A stretch of DNA of 34,394 nucleotides, taken from NCBI GenBank assembly GCA_944392335.1, contig CALXWJ010000040.1, forward strand, positions 1-34,394, written 5' to 3'. The notes below the pieces were generated by a model. The model had not been told where the DNA came from, searched no databases, and saw only the letters and a program-made list of their open reading frames with translations. A program made the position numbers and the translations under genes. Positions 1 to 7,314 of the stretch are shown here, piece after piece. Position 1 is the stretch's first letter, and each line of letters starts with the position of its first letter. This DNA is from an uncultured Clostridia bacterium. GTDB taxonomy: Bacteria; Bacillota; Clostridia; UBA1381.

Positions 1-210
1 GTTATAATTACAAAAGATGATAAAATAATCATTATTGCTATTGATAAGAAGACTGCCATTGTAAACGATGAAACAATAACCCTTGATGCTCCCGCATTTA
101 TTGAAAATGACAGAACATATACCCCAATGAGATTTATTGCCGCGGAACTGGGCGCAAGCGTTGATTATGACCGGGAAGAACAAATTGTGACAATAACAAA
201 AGGAGATTAA
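1..210 (+). CDS. C-terminal fragment of a copper amine oxidase N-domain (stalk-domain) protein
   Basis: The window opens inside a reading frame (frame 1) that ends with TAA at 208-210. The 69 residues read show the stalk-domain signature (PF07833-like): a short beta-rich stretch, then TYTPMRFIAAELGASVDYD, which matches the family's usual TYVPLRFVAEALGA-V-WD pattern. Such domains are common as repeats in secreted or surface proteins of clostridia. The start and any signal peptide or catalytic domain lie outside the window, so its main function cannot be told. An AGGAG just before the stop codon probably serves the next gene, which begins 3 bases later, so the two are likely one transcript. Confidence 0.8.
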   Translation, partial: VIITKDDKIIIIAIDKKTAIVNDETITLDAPAFIENDRTYTPMRFIAAELGASVDYDREEQIVTITKGD

Positions 211-213
211 CAA

Positions 214-1137
214 GTGAATGTAAAAAAATTAAGTACATTTAATTTAAAGATTATAGCTATTACAGCTATGCTGATTGATCATATTGCATTGGTATTGAAC
301 AATCACAATATAATTGCTGCCGATTTGTATCTTCTTATGAGGGGAATAGGGAGGATAAGTTTTCCCTTGTTTGCTTTCATGCTTGTTACGGGATTCCAGA
401 AAACTCATGATAAAACTAAATATTTTATAAATATGATGATGTTTGCGGGCATATCGCAGATACCATATACAATGTCAAACAACAGACAAAATGCAGGCAG
501 CTTTGTAGGAAACACAGATTTTAGCAATATATTTTCTTTTAGTGTTAAATATTTTATTGTATGTGCCGTTATTGTAATGTTATACGGTATAATTTCAAGG
601 CGAAATGTACATAAAGTGAAAAATACAGTAATTGTCGGGTTATCTCTTCTGATTTCGGGAATAACTTATTCTCATGGCGGGTTTATATTTTTAAACAGTT
701 CCGGACTTAATGTTTTTTACTCATTGGCTATAGGACTGTTGGTAATGCATACGGCGGAATGTGTATATAATGATTTAAAGGAACATAAAATATCCGTTGA
801 CAGTATTTTGCTCTGTATGACTGCAATACTGATAGTATATACTGTAGGAAAAAAGGCAAATTACGGATATTACGGAACACTGTTGATTTTGGGATTATAT
901 ATGTTAAAAAAACATCTTAATTATCAGGCAGTTTATGCGGCATTGTGGGCTTTACTATATACACAGATTGCGGTAAAAAATGTTTTTCTGTGTATTTGTA
1001 CAATGATTGCATCGGTATTTATTTATTTGTATAACGGCAATAAAGGAAAGAGTATGAAATATGTTTTTTACGCAATTTATCCAATTCACTTGTTAATTAT
1101 GGGAATAATAAATTTAGCGGTATTTTTTTGGTTATAG
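214..1137 (+). CDS. TraX-family polytopic membrane protein
   Basis: This 307-residue protein is very hydrophobic, with about eight or nine predicted membrane segments. The N-terminal region has the TraX pattern (PF05857): NLKIIAITAMLIDHIA near residue 10, then GRISFPLFAFMLVTGF and a later Q-PY motif. TraX of the F plasmid acetylates pilin; the many chromosomal TraX-like proteins of Bacillota have no settled role and may be membrane acyltransferases. The start chosen is GTG at 214, because AGGAG at 201-205 lies 8 bases upstream; an ATG at 218 is out of frame. The gene follows the stalk-domain gene directly, and a bidirectional terminator lies 40 bases after its stop. Nothing conjugative is nearby. 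Confidence 0.8.
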   Translation: MNVKKLSTFNLKIIAITAMLIDHIALVLNNHNIIAADLYLLMRGIGRISFPLFAFMLVTGFQKTHDKTKYFINMMMFAGISQIPYTMSNNRQNAGSFVGNTDFSNIFSFSVKYFIVCAVIVMLYGIISRRNVHKVKNTVIVGLSLLISGITYSHGGFIFLNSSGLNVFYSLAIGLLVMHTAECVYNDLKEHKISVDSILLCMTAILIVYTVGKKANYGYYGTLLILGLYMLKKHLNYQAVYAALWALLYTQIAVKNVFLCICTMIASVFIYLYNGNKGKSMKYVFYAIYPIHLLIMGIINLAVFFWL

Positions 1138-1179
1138 TATTAAATCCGAAGAAATTACTTTAAAAAAGAATGGGTAAAA

Positions 1180-1208
1180 AAAGTGGGCTTGTTTTAACAG
1201 CCCACTTT
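1180..1208. terminator. Bidirectional terminator between traX-like gene and sugar isomerase gene
   Basis: A perfect 10-bp stem, AAAGTGGGCT at 1180-1189 and AGCCCACTTT at 1199-1208, with a 9-base loop. A-rich sequence on the left and a T-containing stem end on the right let it work for the two convergent genes. Confidence 0.8.
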
Positions 1209-1215
1209 AATATTG

Positions 1216-2067
1216 TCAGATTATATTTTTTAAAAATGCAAGACCTTTTTCCAAAGATTTTATACAATCGTCGGGACCTTCAAATTCGATATCGAGGTAG
1301 CCGTCATATCCCGCTTGTTTTAAAATTGCAACGCATTGTGCGGTTTTTGCGTCCCCGTCACCTGCAGCTGTGCCTAAAAGATAGTTACATCCGCGGGTTG
1401 CAAAGCAGTGTTCTTTACTGTCCTGTGAATAATAATCCTTAAAGACAAAATCTTTAATATGTACATGAGAAGCAAGATTGGCGGTTTTTGAAACAGAAAT
1501 TACAGGTATCTCATCAGCACACATAAAATTACCTATATCAACAAGCAGACTGAAATTTTTGTGATTAACCGTATTGTATGCTTTTATCACTCTGTCGCTG
1601 TCCTGAAACGCTCTGCCATGATTTTCAATCATAGTCATTATATCGTATTTTTCTGCATATTGGGCGATTTCTCTCATATAAGGGGCAACTTTATCAAGCA
1701 TCATATCGAAGCTGATATACATTGGCAGCTGATATGTAACATCATATCTGAAAAGTTTAACACCCAAAATATATGCAATATCAATTTCTGATTTTATTTT
1801 ATCTGTTTCTTTCTGCAGTTCTTCTTTTGTATCTTTTAAAAAGTTTCCGCCGCAGACATATGCACTGATTTCTATATTATTATTTTGTGCGGTTTCTTTA
1901 AGAAATTTTGCATATTCAGTCTTGTTCATTCCGTTTTCGGGAATTAAATCTGTAAATTCGATTGCATCAAATCCCATTTGAGCCGCTTTTTCAATAGCAC
2001 CCGAAACCGTGAGTTTTCCGCTGTTTATGTATTGAGAAAATGAATATGAGCTTACTCCGATTTTCAT
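1216..2067 (-). CDS. Sugar phosphate isomerase/epimerase (xylose isomerase-like TIM barrel)
   Basis: The 283-residue protein has the AP-endonuclease-2/xylose-isomerase TIM-barrel pattern (PF01261): MKIGVSSYSFSQY at the start, FDAIEFTD, MTMIENHG, LLVDIGNFM, ASHVHIKDF and GYDGYLDIEFEGPDD, which supply the Glu, Asp and His residues expected to hold a divalent metal. Such enzymes isomerise or epimerise keto-sugars or inosose derivatives. I place the start at ATG 2067: AAGGAG lies 11 bases upstream, while an in-frame GTG at 2076 would be only 2 bases from that site. It follows a Gfo/Idh/MocA oxidoreductase by about 34 bases, a pairing typical of sugar or cyclitol catabolism in which one enzyme oxidises and the other isomerises. 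The exact substrate is not visible. Confidence 0.85.
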   Translation of the reverse strand: MKIGVSSYSFSQYINSGKLTVSGAIEKAAQMGFDAIEFTDLIPENGMNKTEYAKFLKETAQNNNIEISAYVCGGNFLKDTKEELQKETDKIKSEIDIAYILGVKLFRYDVTYQLPMYISFDMMLDKVAPYMREIAQYAEKYDIMTMIENHGRAFQDSDRVIKAYNTVNHKNFSLLVDIGNFMCADEIPVISVSKTANLASHVHIKDFVFKDYYSQDSKEHCFATRGCNYLLGTAAGDGDAKTAQCVAILKQAGYDGYLDIEFEGPDDCIKSLEKGLAFLKNII

Positions 2068-2101
2068 ATTGACCACAACTCCTTGTATTGATTTTAAAAA
2101 A

Positions 2102-3163
2102 TTATCTTATAATAACCTCATGACCTGTTTTTGCGGATTCATATATAGCATCAAGAATTTTCATAACCTCCAGTCCATCCTCAGAGGATGCAATGCATGT
2201 TGTACCGTTCAGACAGCAGTCGGTAAAATGACGCGTTTCCGCCTCAAACATATCGCATGAATCATTATAATTTTCTGTGACCGGCATTATATCGGCAAGA
2301 AAACCGTTTACCTCCGTATATATTTTAGTACTTTGACCGTTCAGGTTCATGCCGCCTTTTGTTCCGTATAATTCCTTTTTGGTAACCGATTCACCGTTGA
2401 TACTATAGCTGGTTTCAAGTAAAGTTGTTTTGCCGCCTTCATATTTGATCATGGCAATACCGAAATCTTCTACATCATATACATCATCCGGTTTTGCGTC
2501 TTTTGGTTTCCATCCCACACTTGTTTTCAGATGCGGTCTGTTTTTGAGCCTGTTTTCAGTAGAGGCAAATACAGACAGGGCTTTCGGTTTACCCATAAGA
2601 TATCTTGTCAGATCTATAACATGTACACCCAGATCAATTATGGGGCCGCCTGCCGAACGGGATTTATCGGTAAACCAGCCGCCGGGAGCGCCGTGCCTTC
2701 TGAGATAAATTGCTTTTGAATAATATATGTCGCCGAGATAATCATTGTCAATAAAATCTTTTGCGATTTTTGTTTCGTCATCAAATCTTAAAACAAAACC
2801 TATCATTAACAGTTTATTATTTCTTTTTGCGGCCTCTATCATTTCTTCAGCTTCTTTGGCGTTGGCCGCCATCGGCTTTTCGCATAGTACGTGAAGACCG
2901 GCATTTAACGCTTCAATGGAACATTTTGCATGGTTACAATTCCATACGCAAACGTCAACGGCATCAAGTTCTTCATTTTTTATCATTTCCGTCAGAGTCG
3001 GATATGTATTTTTGATTCCGTATTTTTCAGCTGCGGTTTTTAGATTTTCAGGGTTTATGTCACATGCGGCAACAATTTGAGCATTCTGAACTTTTTTGTA
3101 TGCGTCAAGGTGTACGCCTGCAATATTTCCTGTTCCTACAATTCCTATTCTTAATTTTTTCAT
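2102..3163 (-). CDS. Gfo/Idh/MocA family NAD(P)-dependent oxidoreductase
   Basis: 353 residues. The N-terminus carries the Rossmann motif GIVGTGNIAGVH (residues about 7-18), followed by the family hallmark CEKPMA (about 94-99), whose lysine contributes to catalysis. The C-terminal half is the usual alpha/beta domain, with GGGPIIDLGVHVIDLTRYLMG-like sequence holding the expected Asp and His. Family members oxidise or reduce sugars, inositols or sugar acids with NAD(P). Start ATG 3163 has AGAGGG upstream. It is first in a two-gene operon with the TIM-barrel isomerase and is transcribed away from an AraC regulator, which probably controls it. The cluster holds no transporter or glycosidase, so the substrate stays open. 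Confidence 0.9.
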   Translation of the reverse strand: MKKLRIGIVGTGNIAGVHLDAYKKVQNAQIVAACDINPENLKTAAEKYGIKNTYPTLTEMIKNEELDAVDVCVWNCNHAKCSIEALNAGLHVLCEKPMAANAKEAEEMIEAAKRNNKLLMIGFVLRFDDETKIAKDFIDNDYLGDIYYSKAIYLRRHGAPGGWFTDKSRSAGGPIIDLGVHVIDLTRYLMGKPKALSVFASTENRLKNRPHLKTSVGWKPKDAKPDDVYDVEDFGIAMIKYEGGKTTLLETSYSINGESVTKKELYGTKGGMNLNGQSTKIYTEVNGFLADIMPVTENYNDSCDMFEAETRHFTDCCLNGTTCIASSEDGLEVMKILDAIYESAKTGHEVIIR

Positions 3164-3208
3164 TTTACATTCCCTCTTTTTTTAATTTTAAAAAGCAATT
3201 TTACGGTA

Positions 3209-3237
3209 TTGATTTTATTGTAAAAATATTGTATACT
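3209..3237 (+). promoter_or_regulatory. Promoter of the AraC regulator gene (3305-4114)
   Basis: -35 TTGATT (3209-3214), 17-base spacer, -10 TATACT (3232-3237). Overlaps the divergent operon promoter; transcription would start about 60 bases before the regulator's start codon. Confidence 0.6.
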
Positions 3238-3256
3238 CTATATGTGTAAAAGTCAA
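3228..3256 (-). promoter_or_regulatory. Promoter of the Gfo/Idh - isomerase operon
   Basis: Read on the minus strand: -35 TTGACT (3251-3256), 17-base spacer, -10 TACAAT (3228-3233). It overlaps the oppositely directed regulator promoter, so the two cannot easily be occupied by polymerase together. Confidence 0.65.
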
Positions 3257-3304
3257 CCGATAATATTGCCTGTTAATAATACTAAATTGCTCGGAGGGTT
3301 ATAT

Positions 3305-4114
3305 ATGAACAAACCTTTTTTTGAATCGCATAACAATATAACAAAGGATTTCCCGGTCATTTTTCATTATGATCATGTATCAAAATATGAAAAATCGGAA
3401 TTTTTTCATTGGCACCCCAACACCGAAATACTGTATGTTACCGACGGAGAGGGAAGATGTATCATAGGAACGGAAGAATATGAAATGAATAAGGGGGATT
3501 TGATAATAATAAATTCAAATTTGATACATTTGGTAAAGTCCGATTCCGAAATTAATTACTATTGCCTTATTATTGATTCCGATTTTTGCGAGCAAAATAA
3601 TATCCCGACGGAGCAGCTGGAGTACATAGCTCATGTTTCGGATCATAAAGCCGTGAGCTTGTTTGAAAATATCGTAAAAGCCTTTGGATCTGATCTGGAT
3701 TTTAAGGAAACGGGAATAAAAATTGCGGTTTTGCAACTTTTACTGTTTCTTTCAAGGAACTATATTGACAATGAAAAAACCTTGACATCAAAAATTTCTT
3801 CATCGGATGAGAATATAAAGCTTGCCATAGGATATATAAAATCTCATTACAATCAAAAATTAACCCTTGAAGAAATAGCAAATGAAGCAGGGCTCAGTAA
3901 ATATTATTTTTTGAGGGAGTTTAAATCTGTTACAAAAATGACCCCCTTTAATTATATTAATTCGGTAAGATGTGAATATGCAAAAAAATTGCTTTTAAAA
4001 AAAGTATATACCATACATGAGACTGCTGTTAAATGCGGTTTTGAGAATGATTCGTACTTTTCAAAAACATTCAGAAAGTATACAGGATGTCTGCCTTCCG
4101 AATTTAAAATTTAG
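3305..4114 (+). CDS. AraC-family transcriptional regulator with cupin sensor domain
   Basis: 269 residues from ATG 3305, which has GGAGGG at 3293-3298; the frame extends upstream to 3242, but no ribosome site supports that. The N-terminal half is a cupin/AraC-ligand fold (HWHPNTEILYVTDGEG, then GDLIIINSNLIHLV, with histidines of the barrel). The C-terminal hundred residues are the double helix-turn-helix: LTLEEIANEAGLSKYYFLREFK, and IHETAVKCGFENDSYFSKTFRKYTG. It is divergent from the Gfo/Idh - isomerase pair with interlocked promoters, so it most likely senses the pathway's sugar and activates those two genes, perhaps with autoregulation. The inducer cannot be read from the sequence. Confidence 0.9.
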   Translation: MNKPFFESHNNITKDFPVIFHYDHVSKYEKSEFFHWHPNTEILYVTDGEGRCIIGTEEYEMNKGDLIIINSNLIHLVKSDSEINYYCLIIDSDFCEQNNIPTEQLEYIAHVSDHKAVSLFENIVKAFGSDLDFKETGIKIAVLQLLLFLSRNYIDNEKTLTSKISSSDENIKLAIGYIKSHYNQKLTLEEIANEAGLSKYYFLREFKSVTKMTPFNYINSVRCEYAKKLLLKKVYTIHETAVKCGFENDSYFSKTFRKYTGCLPSEFKI

Positions 4115-4138
4115 CAAAAACTATTGAATATCATACAC

Positions 4139-4176
4139 AAAATCCCCGCAGTATCAATAAATACTGCGGGGATTTT
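4139..4176. terminator. Bidirectional terminator between araC-type gene and LOG gene
   Basis: Perfect 16-bp stem, AAAATCCCCGCAGTAT (4139-4154) and ATACTGCGGGGATTTT (4161-4176), 6-base loop. The A and T runs at the stem ends make it usable on both strands by the two convergent genes. Confidence 0.9.
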
Positions 4177-4178
4177 GA

Positions 4179-4760
4179 TCAACCGTTTTTCAAATCATGA
4201 ACGTCAATGATCTGACGTGTATCATTTTCAAGATAATTTAAAATTTCGTCAGGATCCTGTGAACAGAAATATAATTTGCGGCAGTCATTTCTTATAAACC
4301 GTTCTCTGTACGAATTCTGAAGTAATTCTTCAAGATTTTTATAATAATTTTTTATACTGTATATTGCTATGGGTTTTGTGTGTCTTCCGAGCTGTTTTAA
4401 AGTCAATACTTCAAACATTTCCTCGAAAGTACCTATTCCGCCGGGAACAATGACAAAGGCATCCGCAATATCCTCCATTGTTGTTTTTCTTTCCGCCATG
4501 GTTTTTGTAAAAATCAATTCTGTACATTTATCATAAATCTGTTCAATATTTTCATCACGAAAAAAAGCTGGTATAACGCCTCGAATTTCGCCGTTTTCTT
4601 TTGATACACCTCTGGCACAAGCACCCATCATGCCGTTTTTTCCGGCTCCGAATACAAGTGAATGACCTCTTTTAGCCATAAGCTCGCCGAATATTTCCGC
4701 TTTGGTTATGTATTCGCTGTTAATTTCGTTGCTTGCCGCGCCAAATACACATATTTTCAT
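4179..4760 (-). CDS. LOG family protein (TIGR00730-type, putative nucleoside 5'-monophosphate phosphoribohydrolase)
   Basis: 193 residues, the usual size for the family. The Rossmann-like fold shows ICVFGAAS at the start, GAGKNGMMGACARGV near 38-52, and the diagnostic pair ERKTTM (Arg 91) and PGGIGTFEEM (residues 106-115), which carry the arginine and glutamate needed to split the N-glycosidic bond. Characterised relatives release free base and ribose 5-phosphate from cytokinin nucleotides or AMP; in bacteria the physiological role is often unclear. ATG 4760 has GGAGGCGATTAAT upstream. It is a single gene, with its own promoter and a possible operator dyad in the leader. Confidence 0.9.
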   Translation of the reverse strand: MKICVFGAASNEINSEYITKAEIFGELMAKRGHSLVFGAGKNGMMGACARGVSKENGEIRGVIPAFFRDENIEQIYDKCTELIFTKTMAERKTTMEDIADAFVIVPGGIGTFEEMFEVLTLKQLGRHTKPIAIYSIKNYYKNLEELLQNSYRERFIRNDCRKLYFCSQDPDEILNYLENDTRQIIDVHDLKNG

Positions 4761-4789
4761 ATTAATCGCCTCCGTTTCATAAGGTGCTT

Positions 4790-4808
4790 ATTCGGTCAAA
4801 TTCCGAAT
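4790..4808. promoter_or_regulatory. Dyad in the LOG gene leader, possible operator
   Basis: Perfect inverted repeat ATTCGG-N7-CCGAAT just downstream of the predicted transcription start of the LOG gene. The position suits a repressor site; no T run follows on either strand, so it is not a terminator. No regulator can be assigned. Confidence 0.35.
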
Positions 4809-4817
4809 ATAATATTT

Positions 4818-4846
4818 ATTATACTATAAACTACATGTTTTTACAA
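4818..4846 (-). promoter_or_regulatory. Promoter of the LOG family gene
   Basis: On the minus strand: -35 TTGTAA (4841-4846), 17-base spacer, -10 TATAAT (4818-4823). Confidence 0.65.
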
Positions 4847-4968
4847 CAGTAATTATATAAATTTTTTGTTAATAATAAAACAATAGATTGTAAAATTAAT
4901 AAATAGTACTTGATATGATAAAATCACAAAAATTATTGATTGTTTTAATGCTGAAAATTTTTAAATGT

Positions 4969-5136
4969 ATAACTGCGTATATGTTGTCCTCTGCCGTTAT
5001 CAGCGGCGGGCTCCATATTTGTAATCAGTGAGAGATTGTACTCTCACTGATTATATCGCTGCACCGTAGAGACGATTCACGAATCGCCTGTTTTGCTCTT
5101 GACCGCGTTGAATGACGGGACAAGCCTTTATTGAAT
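4969..5136 (+). repeat. Dispersed intergenic repeat, copy A (remodelled)
   Basis: This 168-base stretch aligns at both ends with copies C (26279-26424) and D (30085-30229): it starts ATAACTGCG, holds TGTCCTCTGCC and a CTCCATATTTGTAAT core, and ends ACGGGACAAGCCTTTATT. The middle differs: a perfect 13-bp hairpin (TAATCAGTGAGAG at 5022-5034 with its complement at 5041-5053) and a CGATTCACGAATCG palindrome (5073-5086 approximately) replace the hairpin seen in C and D. It fills most of the 433-base gap between the LOG and glmS genes; the remainder holds the LOG promoter and the glmS terminator. Confidence 0.7.
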
Positions 5137-5142
5137 AAAAAA

Positions 5143-5182
5143 TCACTGAGCAAATACAATTGACATCATATTTGTTCAGTGA
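5143..5182 (-). terminator. glmS: glmS terminator
   Basis: Stem TCACTGAGCAAATA (5143-5156) with TATTTGTTCAGTGA (5169-5182), 14 bp with one G-U pair. On the minus strand it is followed at once by a run of six T. It lies 11 bases past the glmS stop codon. Confidence 0.85.
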
Positions 5183-5193
5183 AAGTGAAAAGA

Positions 5194-6984
5194 TCATTCA
5201 ACTGTTACAGATTTTGCAAGATTTCTCGGTTTATCTATATCACAGCCCTTTTGAAGCGCTGCATAATATGCAAGATACTGAGCCGGGACCACGGTAACCA
5301 GAGGCGTTAAAATTTCGTGTACATCGTTAATGATAATCTGATCCTTTTGCGCACTCAAGGATTTGGTGGATATGGTCATTACATGAGCGCCTCTCGATTT
5401 TACCTCTTTAATATTGCTTCTTGTATTAAGATTTGTGTTTTCCTGGGAAATAATTGCTATGACAGGTGTGTTTTGTTCGATCAAAGCGATTGTTCCGTGT
5501 TTTAATTCACCTGCCGCAAAGCCCTCTGTTTGTATATATGAAATTTCCTTCAGTTTTAAAGCGGCTTCAAGACAAACATAATAATCTATGCCCCTGCCTA
5601 TATAAAAACAGTTTCTTGAGTCTTTAAGATAGTCCTCTGCAAGCATTGAATATTTATCTTTGTCGTCGCAGATCGATTCGATCACATTTGAGACCTTTGA
5701 AAGTTCATAATTAAGATTTATATTAATGCTGTTTTTGATATTTGCCGCAAGAATTGCAAGCACGGCAACCTGGGCAGTGTATGCTTTTGTTGATGCAACG
5801 GCTATTTCCGGGCCTGCATAAAGCAGCAAGGTGTGATCTGCCTCTCTGGATAGGGTAGACCCTTTAACGTTTGTCAGTGTAAGCGTTTTATATCCCATTT
5901 CCTTTACTTTAACCAAAACGGCACGGCTGTCTGCCGTTTCACCGCTTTGGGAAATAAAGATAAACAGCGGTTTTTTTGATAAAAGAGGCATGTTATAAAC
6001 AAATTCGCTTGCGATGCATACCTCAGTCGGTATACCTGAAATTTTTTCCAAGAATTGTTTGCCGACTATTCCGGCATGATAACTCGTACCGCATGCAATG
6101 ATGTATATTTTGTCGCAGGATCTTATATCTTTTAGAATATCCGGATCTATTGTCAATTCACCGTCGTCATCTGAATATTCTTTTAATATTTTTCTGATAA
6201 CGGTAGGCTGCTCTTCAATTTCTTTAAGCATATAATGGGGATATGTGCCTTTTTCGGTATCGGACACATCCAATTCGGCAACATAGGTATTTCTTTCTAT
6301 TTTCTTGCCGTAACATGTATAAATATCTACACTGTCTTTTGTTATTACGACATATTCTTTATCATTCAGTTCATAAAAGTTGTTTGTGTGCGCGATCATC
6401 GCCATGGCATCGGAACCTATCATGTTAAATCCGTCGCCCGAACCTATCAAAAGCGGAGATTTGTTTTTTACCGCATATAAAACATCGGGATCGTTTTTGT
6501 CAATTATTGCAAGCGCATATGAACCTTCAACTTCGGAAATCATATGCTGGATCGCAACGGCTGTACTTTCTCCGTCATCTGTAAATTTTTGAAGCAAATG
6601 TGCAATAACTTCGGTATCGGTGTCACTGTAAAATTCCGCATTTTTCAAATATTTTCTGCGGAGCGCTTCCTCATTTTCGATAATTCCGTTATGAACCAAT
6701 ACAAACCTTTCACTGCAGTGAGGATGTGCGTTATTTTCTGTCGGCTTTCCGTGAGTTGCCCAACGGGTATGACCTATGCCTTTTGTTCCGGTTATGCTGT
6801 TGCCGTTATCTGTTTTTGCTTTAAGATTGGCTAATTTTCCGACTGCTTTGCTGATAGTTACATCATCACCGTCACATACGGCTATACCCGCCGAATCATA
6901 ACCTCTGTATTCAAGTTTTTCAAGACCGTCCAATAAAATGGGGGCAGCTTGTTTCGGACCTATATATCCTACAATACCACACAT
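5194..6984 (-). CDS. glmS: Glutamine--fructose-6-phosphate aminotransferase (isomerizing)
   Basis: GlmS makes glucosamine 6-phosphate from fructose 6-phosphate and glutamine, the first step to UDP-GlcNAc for the cell wall; MurA in this window uses that product. The 596-residue protein starts MCGIVGYIG, whose Cys becomes the N-terminal glutaminase nucleophile, followed by GHTRWATHG and HNGIIEN of the class II amidotransferase domain. Two SIS domains follow ([17 protein letters not shown], then [13 protein letters not shown]), and the end [13 protein letters not shown] is canonical. I place the start at 6984 because GGAGG sits at 6995-6999; the open frame runs to 7032 without support. The leader shows no glmS-ribozyme core (no AGCGCC on the sense strand). 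Confidence 0.97.
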   Translation of the reverse strand: MCGIVGYIGPKQAAPILLDGLEKLEYRGYDSAGIAVCDGDDVTISKAVGKLANLKAKTDNGNSITGTKGIGHTRWATHGKPTENNAHPHCSERFVLVHNGIIENEEALRRKYLKNAEFYSDTDTEVIAHLLQKFTDDGESTAVAIQHMISEVEGSYALAIIDKNDPDVLYAVKNKSPLLIGSGDGFNMIGSDAMAMIAHTNNFYELNDKEYVVITKDSVDIYTCYGKKIERNTYVAELDVSDTEKGTYPHYMLKEIEEQPTVIRKILKEYSDDDGELTIDPDILKDIRSCDKIYIIACGTSYHAGIVGKQFLEKISGIPTEVCIASEFVYNMPLLSKKPLFIFISQSGETADSRAVLVKVKEMGYKTLTLTNVKGSTLSREADHTLLLYAGPEIAVASTKAYTAQVAVLAILAANIKNSININLNYELSKVSNVIESICDDKDKYSMLAEDYLKDSRNCFYIGRGIDYYVCLEAALKLKEISYIQTEGFAAGELKHGTIALIEQNTPVIAIISQENTNLNTRSNIKEVKSRGAHVMTISTKSLSAQKDQIIINDVHEILTPLVTVVPAQYLAYYAALQKGCDIDKPRNLAKSVTVE

Positions 6985-7044
6985 ATATTTTTTACCTCCG
7001 TTTTTATATTTTATGATAGTACAATCTCCCAATGATTATCACCA

Positions 7045-7086
7045 TTGTCCTCGTTGAATAATGGGATAAGCTCTTATTAAATATAT
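7045..7086 (+). repeat. Dispersed intergenic repeat, copy B (solo 3' end)
   Basis: Only the last 40 or so bases of the family: TTGTCCTCGTTGAATAATGG followed by GATAAGCTCTTATT. It matches the 3' ends of copies C and D closely. It sits between the divergent glmS and mutS2 genes, next to a small dyad CAATG-N8-CATTG (7030-7047 approximately). Confidence 0.65.
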
Positions 7087-7176
7087 TTATTATATATGAA
7101 TTTTATGTATTTTTCAAGTAATTTAAAAAAAAAACGCTGTCGTGAACACAAAAATATAAAATGTTATAATTGAATA

Positions 7177-7205
7177 TTGTTTTTTTGTTATTTTTTTGTT
7201 ATAAT
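7177..7205 (+). promoter_or_regulatory. mutS2: Promoter of mutS2
   Basis: -35 TTGTTT (7177-7182), 17-base spacer, -10 TATAAT (7200-7205). A second TATAAT lies at 7165-7170 without a good -35. Confidence 0.55.
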
Positions 7206-7314
7206 ATATATGTTTGAATTCATTAATAAGATAAATGAAAATTTTGAAATGTATTTACGGATTAATAAATTAATAATTCAGTCGTTTATCAAAAACGATG
7301 AAACGGAGATTTAT

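Noticed and set aside
2068..2076. GTG 2076 as start of the sugar isomerase gene
   Set aside because: It is only 2 bases from the AAGGAG site, too close to be used; ATG 2067 fits better.
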